A stretch of DNA of 64,000 nt, from the NCBI GenBank assembly GCA_009712635.1, contig WASS01000007.1, positions 127,869-191,868 of the forward strand, read 5' to 3'. Positions 8,983-18,324 of this stretch are shown here, piece by piece (position 1 is the first letter of the stretch; each line of letters opens with the position of its first letter). The translations under genes were made by a program, and so were the position numbers. Under the pieces are notes generated by a model. It made no database searches. It was not told the origin of the DNA and was given only the letters and a program-made list of their open reading frames with translations. The stretch is from Hungatella sp. (GTDB lineage Bacteria; Bacillota; Clostridia; Lachnospirales; Lachnospiraceae).

Positions 8983-10221
8983 TTATACAAGCAGTTTTAT
9001 TGCAAGTTCCTCCATTATAATAGAAGCTTTGGCGAAATCACTGAATTTCGTAAATTCTACCGGACAATGGCTTCTGCCATCCTTGCTTGGTACAAAAAGC
9101 ATCACGGTTGGTATTACCTGTCCGATTTCCAGTGCATCATGTCCGGCTCCGCTTGGAAGATACTCATAACTGAAGCCATGTTTTCTGCAGCTTTCTTCCA
9201 TTGTACTCAGCATTTCCTGGGATAAGTTCACAGAAGTAATGGTAAGTTTATTGTCCATTTCGTAACTGCCCCCGATCGCTTTCACTTCCCGATCTAAAGC
9301 GGCACGGATTCTTTTCGCAATATCATTGATATGTTCGTTGTTTCTAGACCGGATATCAACGGTAAACTGGCATTCTTCCGCTACGATATTCATACCGCCC
9401 GGTACTGTATTGATATAACCAACTGTTGCAACGGTTCCATCGGCTTTTTCTCTTGCCCAGTCTGCAATCTTTGAGATAACCTTGGAAGCTGAATCCACCG
9501 CATCCTTTCTCATGTCCATGGGAGTTGTTCCCGCATGGTCTGATCTTCCGTGTACGGTGACCATATATCTTTGAATCCCAACAATGCAGTCCACCAACCC
9601 CAGCTCAATTCCTTCTGCATCAAGGACCGGTCCCTGTTCAATGTGGGTTTCCAGGAAATACCCGATGGAACCGATGGGCCATCTGGCTTCTTCCACTCTT
9701 TCAGGATCCAGACCATATTCTTTCATGGCATCATAGATGGAAATGCCATCCGTATCTTTGTATTTCCTGCAATACTCTGCATTCCTGTTTCCTAACATTG
9801 CTCCGGAACCAAAATATCCGGTTCCAAACCGCATGCCCTCTTCATCACAAAATCCAACAACAACAAAGTTTCTTTTTGGTGTCAGGTTTTTGCTCTTTAA
9901 TTCCCGTGCTACTTCGATTGCACATACAATTCCTGCAATGCCGTCAAAATCTCCGCCATTTACTACGGAATCGTAATGAGATCCCATCATAACATACGGC
10001 AGATCCGGATCTTCCCCCTCAAGAATTCCAAATACATTACCTGCCGCATCTTCCTGTACCAGAAGTCCGGCTTCTTCCATAACTGTTTTAAGATAGTTCA
10101 CCGCATCTCTGGACTCTTTTGTAAAAGGAAGACGGGTGCATCCTTCTCCCGGAGTCGCAGTAAACTTTTTTAAACATTCCAAATCCTTGGCAATTCTGCC
10201 TGTTTTTTCTGCAACAGCCAT
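8983..10221 (-). CDS. allC: Allantoate amidohydrolase (M20 family)
   Basis: This 412-residue cytoplasmic metalloenzyme belongs to the AllC/N-carbamoyl-amino-acid hydrolase group. Metal-ligand motifs are present in order: GSHYDSVVNGGDFDG, CDEEGMRFG, ETHIEQGPVLD and a late SGAGHDALE. It should hydrolyse allantoate to (S)-ureidoglycine, ammonia and CO2. The family also includes ureidoglycolate and beta-ureidopropionate hydrolases, but the surrounding allB, allE and allD genes fix the role. GAGG precedes the ATG. The gene is near the end of the operon that begins with allD. Confidence 0.92.
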   Translation of the reverse strand: MAVAEKTGRIAKDLECLKKFTATPGEGCTRLPFTKESRDAVNYLKTVMEEAGLLVQEDAAGNVFGILEGEDPDLPYVMMGSHYDSVVNGGDFDGIAGIVCAIEVARELKSKNLTPKRNFVVVGFCDEEGMRFGTGYFGSGAMLGNRNAEYCRKYKDTDGISIYDAMKEYGLDPERVEEARWPIGSIGYFLETHIEQGPVLDAEGIELGLVDCIVGIQRYMVTVHGRSDHAGTTPMDMRKDAVDSASKVISKIADWAREKADGTVATVGYINTVPGGMNIVAEECQFTVDIRSRNNEHINDIAKRIRAALDREVKAIGGSYEMDNKLTITSVNLSQEMLSTMEESCRKHGFSYEYLPSGAGHDALEIGQVIPTVMLFVPSKDGRSHCPVEFTKFSDFAKASIIMEELAIKLLV

Positions 10222-10235
10222 TTATTTACCCTCGC

Positions 10236-10448
10236 TTATTTTGATTTATCGTATTTCCGGCAATCGTAAATATACTTTTTACAAGGTGAATAAAGCATTG
10301 CAGCAATAATAATTACTAAACCAGAGAAGCACAATACTTTATTGGCATGATTCAATCCAACTATTATTGTAACAAATGCAACCATAATTGCAAGAAAGGC
10401 AATGGTTAATCCCCCTTCTTTTGTCCGAAAAAAATCATTCTTTTTCAT
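10236..10448 (-). CDS. Small two-helix membrane protein, unknown function
   Basis: This 70-residue protein has a charged N-terminus (MKKNDFFRTKEGG), two hydrophobic segments (about residues 15-33 and 38-55) and a basic C-terminus with cysteines (SPCKKYIYDCRKYDKSK). ATG 10448 is chosen over an upstream in-frame ATG because the longer form would overlap the permease gene. It lies between the LctP-type permease and allC with tight spacing, so it is co-transcribed. No family was recognised. An accessory role to the permease is a guess based only on position. Confidence 0.6.
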   Translation of the reverse strand: MKKNDFFRTKEGGLTIAFLAIMVAFVTIIVGLNHANKVLCFSGLVIIIAAMLYSPCKKYIYDCRKYDKSK

Positions 10449-10479
10449 CTCACATTTACTTTCACTTTCTATGTATTTC

Positions 10480-12090
10480 CTAAATTGCCAGCATGAAGAA
10501 CAAAAATACCCCAATTGCAATAGTCACCGGGACTGTAACCATAAGAATTCTTTTTAACACTTCCCCTTCGCTTCCAAGAATATTGGCTGTCGTGGTCCCC
10601 AGTATGATCTTGCTTGGGCTGACCGCGCTTCCAATGGATCCGCCGGCTGACTGTGCTCCCAGAACCGCTGCCGGATTCACATGCAGAAGATTTGCTGTGG
10701 TCATCTGGAAACCTCCGAACAGAATATTGGAACTCATGTTGCTTCCAGTCATAAATGTGCCTAAAAGCCCTACAAAAGGCACCAGAGCAATATATGCTTT
10801 TCCCAGCACTTTTGCAATACCATCTGCCAGCACTGCAGTCTGTCCCGTTCCGTCCATGATCTTAGACATTATAACCAGACCGATTACCGCAATTCCCGAA
10901 GGCATGGTCATTGATACGGATTTGACAAATACACGCTTTGTTCCTCCCTTTTTAATCCAGCCATTCTTCTTATAATAAATCAGTCCGGCAAGGGAAGATA
11001 CCAGCAGGAAAAAGCTTGCATGGGTAAATGGGGACAAGGGAGAGAAACTGCTGCTTGCCTTGTTTAGATGTCCGTATCCGGTTACTGTCTCCGGGAATGC
11101 AAAACCAAACTGAAACTTTCCTAAAAGATCATGTACCGGTTTTATGGTAAGAACAATCAGAGTAATCGCTGAAAGAAGAAAATAGGGAACAAACGCCTGT
11201 ACAAGGGTCATACCCTGGGGAAGTTCTTCCCCTTCCTGCTTTGTAAATTCCCGGTTCATAATTGGACTGTCTTTCAGGCTCCATTCCTCTTTGTACATCC
11301 GGGTTCTTCCCAGGAGAAGGATAACAATTAAAGAGATGCAGGAGGGAACAAAACAGGAAATGGTAGTGTTAACCTGTGTCAGCAAAAGCTGTCCGCCTCC
11401 CTGAATCAGGGATATTATTATCACTGCAGCCAGGCCTTTCTTAACAGCCCTGCCTTTTCCGTAAAACCAGCAAACTACAACTCCTCCCACAACGTTCCAG
11501 AACCAGATAAAAACAGCGGTCCAGAATGCAGTTAATAAGTATTCTTTGCTGCCTGCTTCCAGATTTACGCTCATGGCCAGGGAATCCCATGCAACTCCCA
11601 GTGTTCCGAAGGTATTTCCCCAGGCCTGTCCAAGCAGAGGGATAATAACTGCCCAGATTGGCTGGACACCGATTCCGATTAAAAGCGGGGCACCCACTGC
11701 AACGGGAACACCAAATCCTGTAATACCCTGGAGAAAGCTTTCAATCACCCAGCCCATGGCAAATACCAGAAGCAGCTCGTTAGGCAAAAGCTTTCTCATT
11801 CCATCCCGGATAACCAGAAATGCCTTTGCTTCGTCTCCCACCTGGTACAAAAGGATTGCGGTCCAGACAATAATGAGAATAATCAGTGCATTCCAGACGC
11901 CCTTTGCACTTTCTGCCGCTATGACTGTGACACCTGCCTTAAAAAGAAATACTCCTGTAACCACTGTGATTATAAGCCCAACTGCTGCAGCTTCCGTTGC
12001 ACCCCAATGAAATTTAATCATCAGGATTATGAGTGCAATAATTGGCAGAAAAGCCATTGCCCATGTAAATAGATTTACTGGTATATTCAT
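10480..12090 (-). CDS. LctP-family permease in the allantoin operon (candidate oxamate transporter)
   Basis: This 536-residue protein has about 13 hydrophobic segments and signature sequences of the L-lactate permease family (ESFLQGITGFGVPVAVGAPLLIGIG and a late GSNMSSNILFGGFQ). Known LctP-family members move lactate and glycolate with protons. It lies between carbamate kinase and a small membrane protein inside the allD-to-allC operon. A sugar-acid substrate is less likely than a pathway acid. Oxamate, the predicted end product of this pathway, resembles lactate and pyruvate in shape, so export of oxamate is a specific inference; uptake of glyoxylate, ureidoglycolate or oxalurate is the alternative. 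Confidence 0.85.
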   Translation of the reverse strand: MNIPVNLFTWAMAFLPIIALIILMIKFHWGATEAAAVGLIITVVTGVFLFKAGVTVIAAESAKGVWNALIILIIVWTAILLYQVGDEAKAFLVIRDGMRKLLPNELLLVFAMGWVIESFLQGITGFGVPVAVGAPLLIGIGVQPIWAVIIPLLGQAWGNTFGTLGVAWDSLAMSVNLEAGSKEYLLTAFWTAVFIWFWNVVGGVVVCWFYGKGRAVKKGLAAVIIISLIQGGGQLLLTQVNTTISCFVPSCISLIVILLLGRTRMYKEEWSLKDSPIMNREFTKQEGEELPQGMTLVQAFVPYFLLSAITLIVLTIKPVHDLLGKFQFGFAFPETVTGYGHLNKASSSFSPLSPFTHASFFLLVSSLAGLIYYKKNGWIKKGGTKRVFVKSVSMTMPSGIAVIGLVIMSKIMDGTGQTAVLADGIAKVLGKAYIALVPFVGLLGTFMTGSNMSSNILFGGFQMTTANLLHVNPAAVLGAQSAGGSIGSAVSPSKIILGTTTANILGSEGEVLKRILMVTVPVTIAIGVFLFFMLAI

Positions 12091-12110
12091 TTTAAATTTC
12101 CTCGTTCTTA

Positions 12111-13046
12111 CTAAGCACGAATAACAGTTCCTGTTTTTCCGGCAATGCCGTCAGCGGCTTTATCAAGCAGTGTAATTAATGTCTTTCTGCCTTCTCCTGA
12201 TTCTGCAAACCGGAGAGCAGCTTCAATTTTAGGAAGCATGGAGCCTTTGGCAAACTGCCCCTGGGCAATGTATTCTCTGGCTTCTTTTGTACTCAGTTCT
12301 GACAGCCATTCCTGGTTTTCTTTTCCGAAATTAACCGCAACCTTTTCCACCGCTGTTAAAATTACCAGATAATCCGCATCAATCTGGGAAGCCAGCAGAC
12401 TGCTTACATTATCTTTATCAATGACTGCATTGACACCAGTAAGCTTTCCTTCTTCGCTAACTACCGGAATTCCGCCGCCTCCACAGGTAATGACAACATG
12501 GCCTGCATTCATTAAGGTTTTGATTGTTTCCAGTTCCCGGATTCTCACCGGCATGGGAGAAGGAACTACGATGCGGTAACCTCTGCCTGCATCCTCCATA
12601 CACCGGATGCCTTTTGCCTCATTTTTTTCCGCTTCTTCCTTTGTAAGAAATCTTCCGATTGGCTTTGCCGGATTTAGAAACGCTTCATCGTCCTTACTGA
12701 CTTCAACCTGAGAAAGAATGGTAGAAACTTTTCTGTCCATGCCCCGTCTGTGAAACTCATATTTAATTGCATTCTGCAAATCAATTCCTATGTATCCCTG
12801 GCTCATTGCCACGCTGGTGGGAAGGGGTACCTGTTTCATGCCTTCCTGCACCAGGGTCAGGTGATCCATGGCAGTCTGGATCATCCCAACCTGGGGTCCG
12901 TTTCCATGAGTGACGATAATGGACAGCCCCTGCTGTGCAAGATCTGCAATTACCTCTGCTGTCCTGGCGACAGCTTCTTTTTGTTCTTCGATATCATTGC
13001 CCAAGGCGTTTCCGCCCAGAGCAATTACTATTTTTCTATTTTCCAC
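12111..13046 (-). CDS. arcC: Carbamate kinase
   Basis: This 311-residue protein has the carbamate-kinase signatures IALGGNALG at the N-terminus, VTHGNGPQVG (about residue 47) and GGGGIPV in the second half. It transfers phosphate from carbamoyl phosphate to ADP, giving ATP and carbamate. No arginine deiminase genes are nearby; the gene directly follows the FdrA-YlbE fusion with a 16-nt gap. It should therefore harvest the energy of carbamoyl phosphate made from oxalurate, as its counterpart does in the E. coli allantoin locus. Confidence 0.95.
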   Translation of the reverse strand: MENRKIVIALGGNALGNDIEEQKEAVARTAEVIADLAQQGLSIIVTHGNGPQVGMIQTAMDHLTLVQEGMKQVPLPTSVAMSQGYIGIDLQNAIKYEFHRRGMDRKVSTILSQVEVSKDDEAFLNPAKPIGRFLTKEEAEKNEAKGIRCMEDAGRGYRIVVPSPMPVRIRELETIKTLMNAGHVVITCGGGGIPVVSEEGKLTGVNAVIDKDNVSSLLASQIDADYLVILTAVEKVAVNFGKENQEWLSELSTKEAREYIAQGQFAKGSMLPKIEAALRFAESGEGRKTLITLLDKAADGIAGKTGTVIRA

Positions 13047-13062
13047 AACGATCTCCTAAAAT

Positions 13063-16000
13063 CTACTGAGTATATCCCAGTTTTTTTGCATATGCTGTGA
13101 TTGCTTTTTCAAAGCATTCCATTGGCGGATGCACGGTTCCTGCTCCAATTTGTCCATATCCTGCAACTTTATGGGCAATTCCCGTATTAATTACCGGTGT
13201 AATACCTTTTTCTACTACAAGTCTTGCATCAATTCCCAGAGTGGCTCCCTGGAAATTCCAGTTGGGAATAATAAAATTGGGGTTTCTGTCTATGGTGATC
13301 TCCGCCATTTCTGTGCTGGTACGAAGAGCATCTTCATATCCGCCTGCGCCAACAAATCTGGTAACGGCGGGAGCTGCAATCATTGCCATACCGCCTACTC
13401 CAAAGGTCTCAGTGATGGCGCTGTCACCCATATCCGGACAGCCGTCCTCTTTGTCATATCCGGTGAAGTACAGTCCCTGAGGCGTGTTAACCGGCCCTGT
13501 AAACCACTGATCTCCCATACCTGCAATACGGATTCCAAATTCCACACCATTTCGGCACATGGCAGTCACAATCGTACCGTCGGTCACAGTGCGGGCCGCA
13601 TCCATAACGGACTTGCCGGTTGCCATCATAATATTTAAGAAGAACTGGTCAGTATCGGATAAGAATTTAATAACATCATAACGATCCTGATCGGATATCT
13701 TCATTTTTGTAATAACAGGTGCAACTTCCTTTAAAAACGCCAGAGAAGCAGCAATATTTCTCTGATGGAATTCATCTCCCATCGCAATGGCTTTTGCTAC
13801 CAGAGGATTCACATTAATTCCGCCAAGCTCTTTGATGGCAGCCTGCAGCACTGGTCCAAGAATATCTCTCATCCAGCGAAGTCTGTTAACAACCTCTTCG
13901 GAGTAGGCACCAAAACGAAGTACCTTTCCGATTCCTTCATTCATGGTGCAGTAACCTTCATTGCCGTCTGTCTTATTTTCCACAACGAATACCGGCATGT
14001 TAGCCGTCGTAATTCCGCCCATGGGACCCACTGCTCTTACACTGTGGCATGGCAGGAACTTCACTTCTCCGGATTCCAAAAGCTGTCTGGCAGTCTCTTC
14101 GGTATCAGCCCATTCTTCAAAAAGAACTGCGCCTACACAGGATCCCTGCATGGGATCTGGCATGTCTTTATAGGCAACTGGCGGACCTGCATGAAGAATC
14201 ACTTTTCCATTGTTTAATTCAGGAATTACATTTTTTGCCCGAGTATTATCTGTAATGACTGGCTGGCTGGCAACCACTTTCATGATCACTCTGCGGTTTG
14301 CCTCATCAATGTCCAGATCTTTATTGTTTCTAAGGAAATTAAGGATTTTGATCAATTCCACATTTCCCCCTGCCGGAGGCATCCAGTCGTACTGAACCAC
14401 TTCACAGCCAAACTCCCTGGCAACCTGGGAAAAGCTTTTCAGTCCGATGTTGATGATTCTTGGTTTCTCTGCCAGCATCTGAAGCAGTTTATCGGATGCC
14501 TTTCCAGGAATGGTATCAGAAGCTTTCTTTGACCGGATCTCTTTTTTCACCTCAGCAAAGTCAAGACCAATTGCCTGAATTGCTGTACGGACAGCCAGTT
14601 TATTGGTTTCGCATACGATGACTCCGGCATCAATCAGCTTTTTCACCGCCTCATCATACCCCTGGAAATCCTTTCTGGTTCCGCATACAGTTGCAATAAA
14701 GAAAACCTTTCTGCCTTCTCGTTCTGCCTGATCACCAAGTTCCCTGATTGCAGGAAGAAGAGCGCCTGCCATATCGGCATGGGAGCCATATCCCAGCATG
14801 ACATCAAGAAGAATGACTCCTGTTGATTTGTCATCAATGGCTTCTTTCATACATTCAATTCTCTTGGCCGGATCGATCATTGGGTGGGGTTTTCCCTGTG
14901 TATATACATCATCGCCTAGATCAACAACAATGTGTCCTCCGGTTTTTAGCATGTATCCTTCTGCTTTTTCAGGCGGGATCTTTAAATCCAGTGCATCTTT
15001 GATCAGCATGGCAGCTTCGCCAGCAAGGGTACCGCCGGAATAATATGCCTTAATTGTCTTCTTTTCTTCCCTGCGATAAAATAAAGATCGATCCACAGTT
15101 ACTTCGCCCTCTTTTACCGTCTCTCCCCGTACCAGACTGACTGCCAGACGGGCTGCTTCATCGAGGGTATAAGTATGATAGAAATTTTCCTCATGATACT
15201 CTGGTTTTTCTCCCAGGAATAAAGTAATAACCGGCTTTTTGCAGACACTGAGCCTTGCTGATACTTTTTCCCTCACTGCCTTTGCCGGCGGCTTGGAAAT
15301 AACAATCATAACAGCAACACTGTCATCGTCTTCCATTGCATCAATCATATCCATCATGGTGATTCCACCCACCTGGGTTGATAAATCCCGGCCTCCGGTA
15401 CCAATGGCATTTTTTACACCCTCTCCAAGGCGGTCTATGATGGTAGTCAGTTCCTGGATACCAGTTCCGGAAGCACCGATAATTCCAATGGCTCCCGGTG
15501 TTACACTGTTGGTAAATGCGATAGGCACACCCTGAATAATGCTGGTTCCGCAATCAGGTCCCATAACCACAAGCCCTTTTTCATGAGCCTTCTCTTTTAA
15601 TTTCTTTTCGTCCTCAATTGTGACGTTGTCGCTGAACATGAATACATTCATGCCCTCGTCAAGCGCACGGTCCGCCTCCAGAGCCGCGTAAGCTCCTGGT
15701 ATGGAGATCACTGCAAGATTGGCATCCGGCAATTGACCAAGTGCCTGATCCCATGATCTTGCACTTTGGGCTTCTTTCCCATTTCCTGCTGACACGGACT
15801 GCTTCTGAAAGAATTCCTCTGCCTCTTTCATAATGGTATCCAGAAGACTTTCCTCTTCCACATCAGCAACGATAACCATATCATTTGCTGTTGATTCCAT
15901 TAATTCTTTTGTATCCAGACCGCTCTGCTTAAAGATGTCCTTGTTAGCAGGTGTGGCCATCATAACAGAGGCCTTCTTTACTCCCTGAATCGTCGAGATC

Positions 16001-16068
16001 TGATTGGTAAGAAGCATCAGTACTACAGAATCGTGATAACTTCCCTTTTTTACTGCTGTTCTTAACAT
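13063..16068 (-). CDS. FdrA-YlbE fusion: predicted oxamate carbamoyltransferase subunits in one chain
   Basis: This 1001-residue protein joins two proteins that are separate in E. coli. Residues 1 to about 512 are FdrA-like, with an acyl-CoA-synthetase-type Rossmann region (GIIGASGTGIQELTTII, about 195-211; ISKPPAKAVREK; YSGGTLAGEA at 343-352). A linker at about 512-530 leads into a YlbE/DUF1116 domain to the C-terminus (KPRIINIGLKSFSQVAREFG; CHSVRAVGPMGGIT at about 674-687; ending VHPPMECF). In E. coli FdrA, YlbE and YlbF have been linked to oxamate carbamoyltransferase, which converts oxalurate and phosphate to oxamate and carbamoyl phosphate. A DUF2877/YlbF-type gene at 20875 and carbamate kinase next door complete the set. 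AAGGAG precedes the ATG. No frameshift signature is seen at the junction. Confidence 0.9.
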   Translation of the reverse strand: MLRTAVKKGSYHDSVVLMLLTNQISTIQGVKKASVMMATPANKDIFKQSGLDTKELMESTANDMVIVADVEEESLLDTIMKEAEEFFQKQSVSAGNGKEAQSARSWDQALGQLPDANLAVISIPGAYAALEADRALDEGMNVFMFSDNVTIEDEKKLKEKAHEKGLVVMGPDCGTSIIQGVPIAFTNSVTPGAIGIIGASGTGIQELTTIIDRLGEGVKNAIGTGGRDLSTQVGGITMMDMIDAMEDDDSVAVMIVISKPPAKAVREKVSARLSVCKKPVITLFLGEKPEYHEENFYHTYTLDEAARLAVSLVRGETVKEGEVTVDRSLFYRREEKKTIKAYYSGGTLAGEAAMLIKDALDLKIPPEKAEGYMLKTGGHIVVDLGDDVYTQGKPHPMIDPAKRIECMKEAIDDKSTGVILLDVMLGYGSHADMAGALLPAIRELGDQAEREGRKVFFIATVCGTRKDFQGYDEAVKKLIDAGVIVCETNKLAVRTAIQAIGLDFAEVKKEIRSKKASDTIPGKASDKLLQMLAEKPRIINIGLKSFSQVAREFGCEVVQYDWMPPAGGNVELIKILNFLRNNKDLDIDEANRRVIMKVVASQPVITDNTRAKNVIPELNNGKVILHAGPPVAYKDMPDPMQGSCVGAVLFEEWADTEETARQLLESGEVKFLPCHSVRAVGPMGGITTANMPVFVVENKTDGNEGYCTMNEGIGKVLRFGAYSEEVVNRLRWMRDILGPVLQAAIKELGGINVNPLVAKAIAMGDEFHQRNIAASLAFLKEVAPVITKMKISDQDRYDVIKFLSDTDQFFLNIMMATGKSVMDAARTVTDGTIVTAMCRNGVEFGIRIAGMGDQWFTGPVNTPQGLYFTGYDKEDGCPDMGDSAITETFGVGGMAMIAAPAVTRFVGAGGYEDALRTSTEMAEITIDRNPNFIIPNWNFQGATLGIDARLVVEKGITPVINTGIAHKVAGYGQIGAGTVHPPMECFEKAITAYAKKLGYTQ

Positions 16069-16082
16069 AATAATATTTCTCC

Positions 16083-17135
16083 TTATTCTGCAAATCTGTT
16101 CTTGTGGTCATATCGGTTAAAATGAATGGCATCACTCTTTAAGTACTCATAGATTGCATCTACAATTTCAATTCCGCCATTGTTATAGTATTTATCTCTT
16201 CTCATAACGGCTCTTTCGCCTGGATAATAAACCTTATCATATCCGTCTGCCGGTGGGATTGCATTTAATTCATCACAGGTAACGGACATATTTTTCATAA
16301 ACTCTTCTATGTTTGTAAAACGCTTTGGATCCATAACAATATGCATATGACCCAGTTCTCTGCCCTTTGAGCAGTCATGATACATGGAGCTTACATGCTT
16401 GCCAAATGGTACGCCTAAGAGAATACCGGAAAAAATATCAACCATCATCATAAGACCATAACCTTTTGCACCGGCAATGGGAACAAGTGCATTAACTTTG
16501 TTTGGATCTGTAACCGGATTTCCTTTTTCATCTACCGCCCAAGTATCCGGAATGGATTCTCCTCTGGATCGTTTATCCAGAATTTTTCCCCACGCCTGTA
16601 CGGTTGTTGCCATGTCAAATACCACTTTTCTCTCATCTGCTGTTGGAGCTGCAAAGGAAATTGGGTTTGTTCCGTAATATGGTTCTGTACCGCCAGTTGG
16701 TACTGCCATCGGATCTGACTGGCAGAAGGAAATAGCAACCAGGTCCTGGTCTGCTGCCATCTCTGTATAATAGCCAAGAGCGCCGCTGTGGGAAATGTTG
16801 CGGACACCGACTACTGCGATGCCGTTTTTCTTTGCCATCTCAATTGCCTGCTCCATTGCTTTTGTAGCAGCCACATATCCGCAGCCATTATCACCTTCAA
16901 AGATTGCAGAACAGGGGCCTGTCTCTTTGAATTCAAAATGAGGATCTACGGTAATGCCTCCCTTTGAAATTCGTTCACTGTAATACTCCACTCTTACTGC
17001 TCCATGGGAGTGATATCCTCTCTCATCTGACCATGTAAGAATCTCCGCTGTGATATCAGCATGATCTTCTTTCAAACCAGCTCTCATTAATTTTTTCTTC
17101 ATCAAGTCTTTTAATTCAGCTCTTACAAGTTTCAT
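16083..17135 (-). CDS. allD: Ureidoglycolate dehydrogenase
   Basis: This 350-residue protein is of the malate/L-sulfolactate dehydrogenase type, not the classical Rossmann type. It has the early SHG (H44) and the active-site ISHSGALGYY with H116, plus PFGKHVSSMYHD in the second half. It oxidises ureidoglycolate to oxalurate with NAD(P)+. The adjacent oxalurate-processing fusion and carbamate kinase make AllD the clear assignment over other family members. It is the first gene of the operon that runs to allC, and its promoter carries the 27-bp dyad described at 17210-17275. Confidence 0.92.
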   Translation of the reverse strand: MKLVRAELKDLMKKKLMRAGLKEDHADITAEILTWSDERGYHSHGAVRVEYYSERISKGGITVDPHFEFKETGPCSAIFEGDNGCGYVAATKAMEQAIEMAKKNGIAVVGVRNISHSGALGYYTEMAADQDLVAISFCQSDPMAVPTGGTEPYYGTNPISFAAPTADERKVVFDMATTVQAWGKILDKRSRGESIPDTWAVDEKGNPVTDPNKVNALVPIAGAKGYGLMMMVDIFSGILLGVPFGKHVSSMYHDCSKGRELGHMHIVMDPKRFTNIEEFMKNMSVTCDELNAIPPADGYDKVYYPGERAVMRRDKYYNNGGIEIVDAIYEYLKSDAIHFNRYDHKNRFAE

Positions 17136-17209
17136 TTATCCTTCCTCGCCTTCCTGATTTATGGTTATTTTTGTTCAGCAAATAGCTGCCAACCAGCTTT
17201 TCTTTATCT

Positions 17210-17275
17210 ATTATGGCTATTTTTTACCCCCGTTTCAATCAAATAACTAGATAAATGTAGGTTTGATTTTTATCC
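17210..17275 (-). promoter_or_regulatory. allD promoter with 27-bp activator-type dyad
   Basis: Read on the minus strand: a dyad AGATAAA-N13-TTTATCC (17249-17275 on the plus strand), then 10 nt, -35 TTGAAA (17233-17238), 17 nt, -10 CATAAT (17210-17215). The dyad position just upstream of -35 suits an activator. The layout matches the allE promoter base for base in spacing, and the two share the 13-mer TTTTATCCACTTT (plus strand, 17268-17280). Confidence 0.75.
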
Positions 17276-17310
17276 ACTTTCGTGGTATTTTGGAAAAATC
17301 GATAAATAAA

Positions 17311-17355
17311 AAAACTGGCTTTCCGGTATGAATCAGACACCGGAAAACCAGTTTT
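17311..17355 (-). terminator. Terminator of allE
   Basis: A 16-bp stem with one mismatch (AAAACTGG-c-TTTCCGGT against its complement) lies 44 nt after the allE stop, and the minus strand continues with a T-rich run. It separates allE from the allD promoter. T residues on the other strand are few, so it mainly acts on the minus strand. Confidence 0.88.
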
Positions 17356-17398
17356 ATGTATCTATAAAAATTCTTAGGAAGAACATCAAAAACAATGA

Positions 17399-18187
17399 TT
17401 ACAGCTTTACATCCCTGTTGCAGTCCTTGGAATAGATATAAGTTAAATCTTCTTCCCGTCCTACTGCATAGCAGGCCTGTGGGCAATAAGCATCCATAAA
17501 TACATAATCACCCTTTTTCACCGGAACCCAGTCATTATCCAGTCTGTACATCGCACTTCCCGTAAGGAAATACATGCCGTGCTCCTGAATATGAGTCTCT
17601 ATGTAACCGTGGGATGCACCTAAATGGAATTTCAGAATATGCATATTCATATCAAATCCAAAATTCTCTGCTGCAGGCAGGAAATCACGGATATAACAGT
17701 TCTCCATGCCTTCATATGGAATCCATGGAAGATCATTTGCATTTCCCACTACAGTGTAGGCGCTGTATCCAGTCAGCTGGTCATATCTGCGTTTATAGGC
17801 AAAGAGCTTTGCATCCTCTTTTCCCGCATTCTCAAAAGAAATGGTGTTGCTGGCAGGGGAATAAATATATCCGCCCTCTGTCAGAGTCTCTTCTTTGTCC
17901 GCATTTTTAACCTTAATGGAACCTTCCATTACATAAATAAATGATTCCAATCCTTCCCCACCGAATGCAGAATTCTTTCCGCCTTCGTGAACTGTCACTA
18001 AGTAATCCGCAAAGGAAGCTCCCATCTGAGGAGAGCCAAGAATCGTGACATCACACTTCTCATATCCTGGAATCGCATTTTTTACAATTCCGTCCGGCTC
18101 AATTAAAACATAATTTTCTTTTTTAACGACGGATCTGGTGGCTAATAAGTCATCACGGTATCCTGTCTGCCCGTTTAAATAACTCAT
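17399..18187 (-). CDS. allE: (S)-ureidoglycine aminohydrolase (bicupin)
   Basis: This 262-residue protein has two cupin domains with the AllE metal-binding region HGYIETHIQEHGMYFLTG in the C-terminal cupin. It is a Mn-dependent enzyme that converts (S)-ureidoglycine to (S)-ureidoglycolate plus ammonia. An in-frame ATG lies 5 codons upstream, but ATG 18187 has GAGGAG seven bases before it and begins the family sequence (MSYLNGQTGYRDDLLATRS). It is transcribed alone between a dyad-bearing promoter and a strong terminator. Length and motifs match E. coli AllE. Confidence 0.93.
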   Translation of the reverse strand: MSYLNGQTGYRDDLLATRSVVKKENYVLIEPDGIVKNAIPGYEKCDVTILGSPQMGASFADYLVTVHEGGKNSAFGGEGLESFIYVMEGSIKVKNADKEETLTEGGYIYSPASNTISFENAGKEDAKLFAYKRRYDQLTGYSAYTVVGNANDLPWIPYEGMENCYIRDFLPAAENFGFDMNMHILKFHLGASHGYIETHIQEHGMYFLTGSAMYRLDNDWVPVKKGDYVFMDAYCPQACYAVGREEDLTYIYSKDCNRDVKL

Positions 18188-18248
18188 AATAAAGCTCCTC
18201 ACTTTCCATTAGGTCATATTCATTCAGTCAACCAATTTATACCTGTTT

Positions 18249-18314
18249 ATTATGGCAGGTATTATAAAGTATTTCAATTATATTATGAGATAAAATACCG
18301 TTCTGGTTTTATCC
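18249..18314 (-). promoter_or_regulatory. allE promoter with shared divergent 27-bp dyad
   Basis: The dyad AGATAAA-N13-TTTATCC (18288-18314) is followed on the minus strand by 10 nt, -35 TTGAAA (18272-18277), 17 nt and -10 CATAAT (18249-18254), the same layout as allD. In the other direction the same dyad is 10 nt from the -35 box of the alpha/beta hydrolase promoter, so one site could serve both genes. Confidence 0.75.
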
Positions 18315-18324
18315 ACTTTTCCCC

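Noticed and set aside
13097-15553. Several open frames of 60-170 codons on the plus strand over the FdrA-YlbE gene, including a 169-codon one
   Set aside because: They are antisense shadows of a well-supported gene, have no recognisable domains and no convincing ribosome-binding sites.
13063-16068. FdrA-YlbE fusion as an assembly error or a read-through of two genes
   Set aside because: The frame is continuous for 1001 codons with a plausible linker and no stop or frameshift, and no internal ribosome-binding site and start typical of a separate YlbE gene was noticed at the junction.
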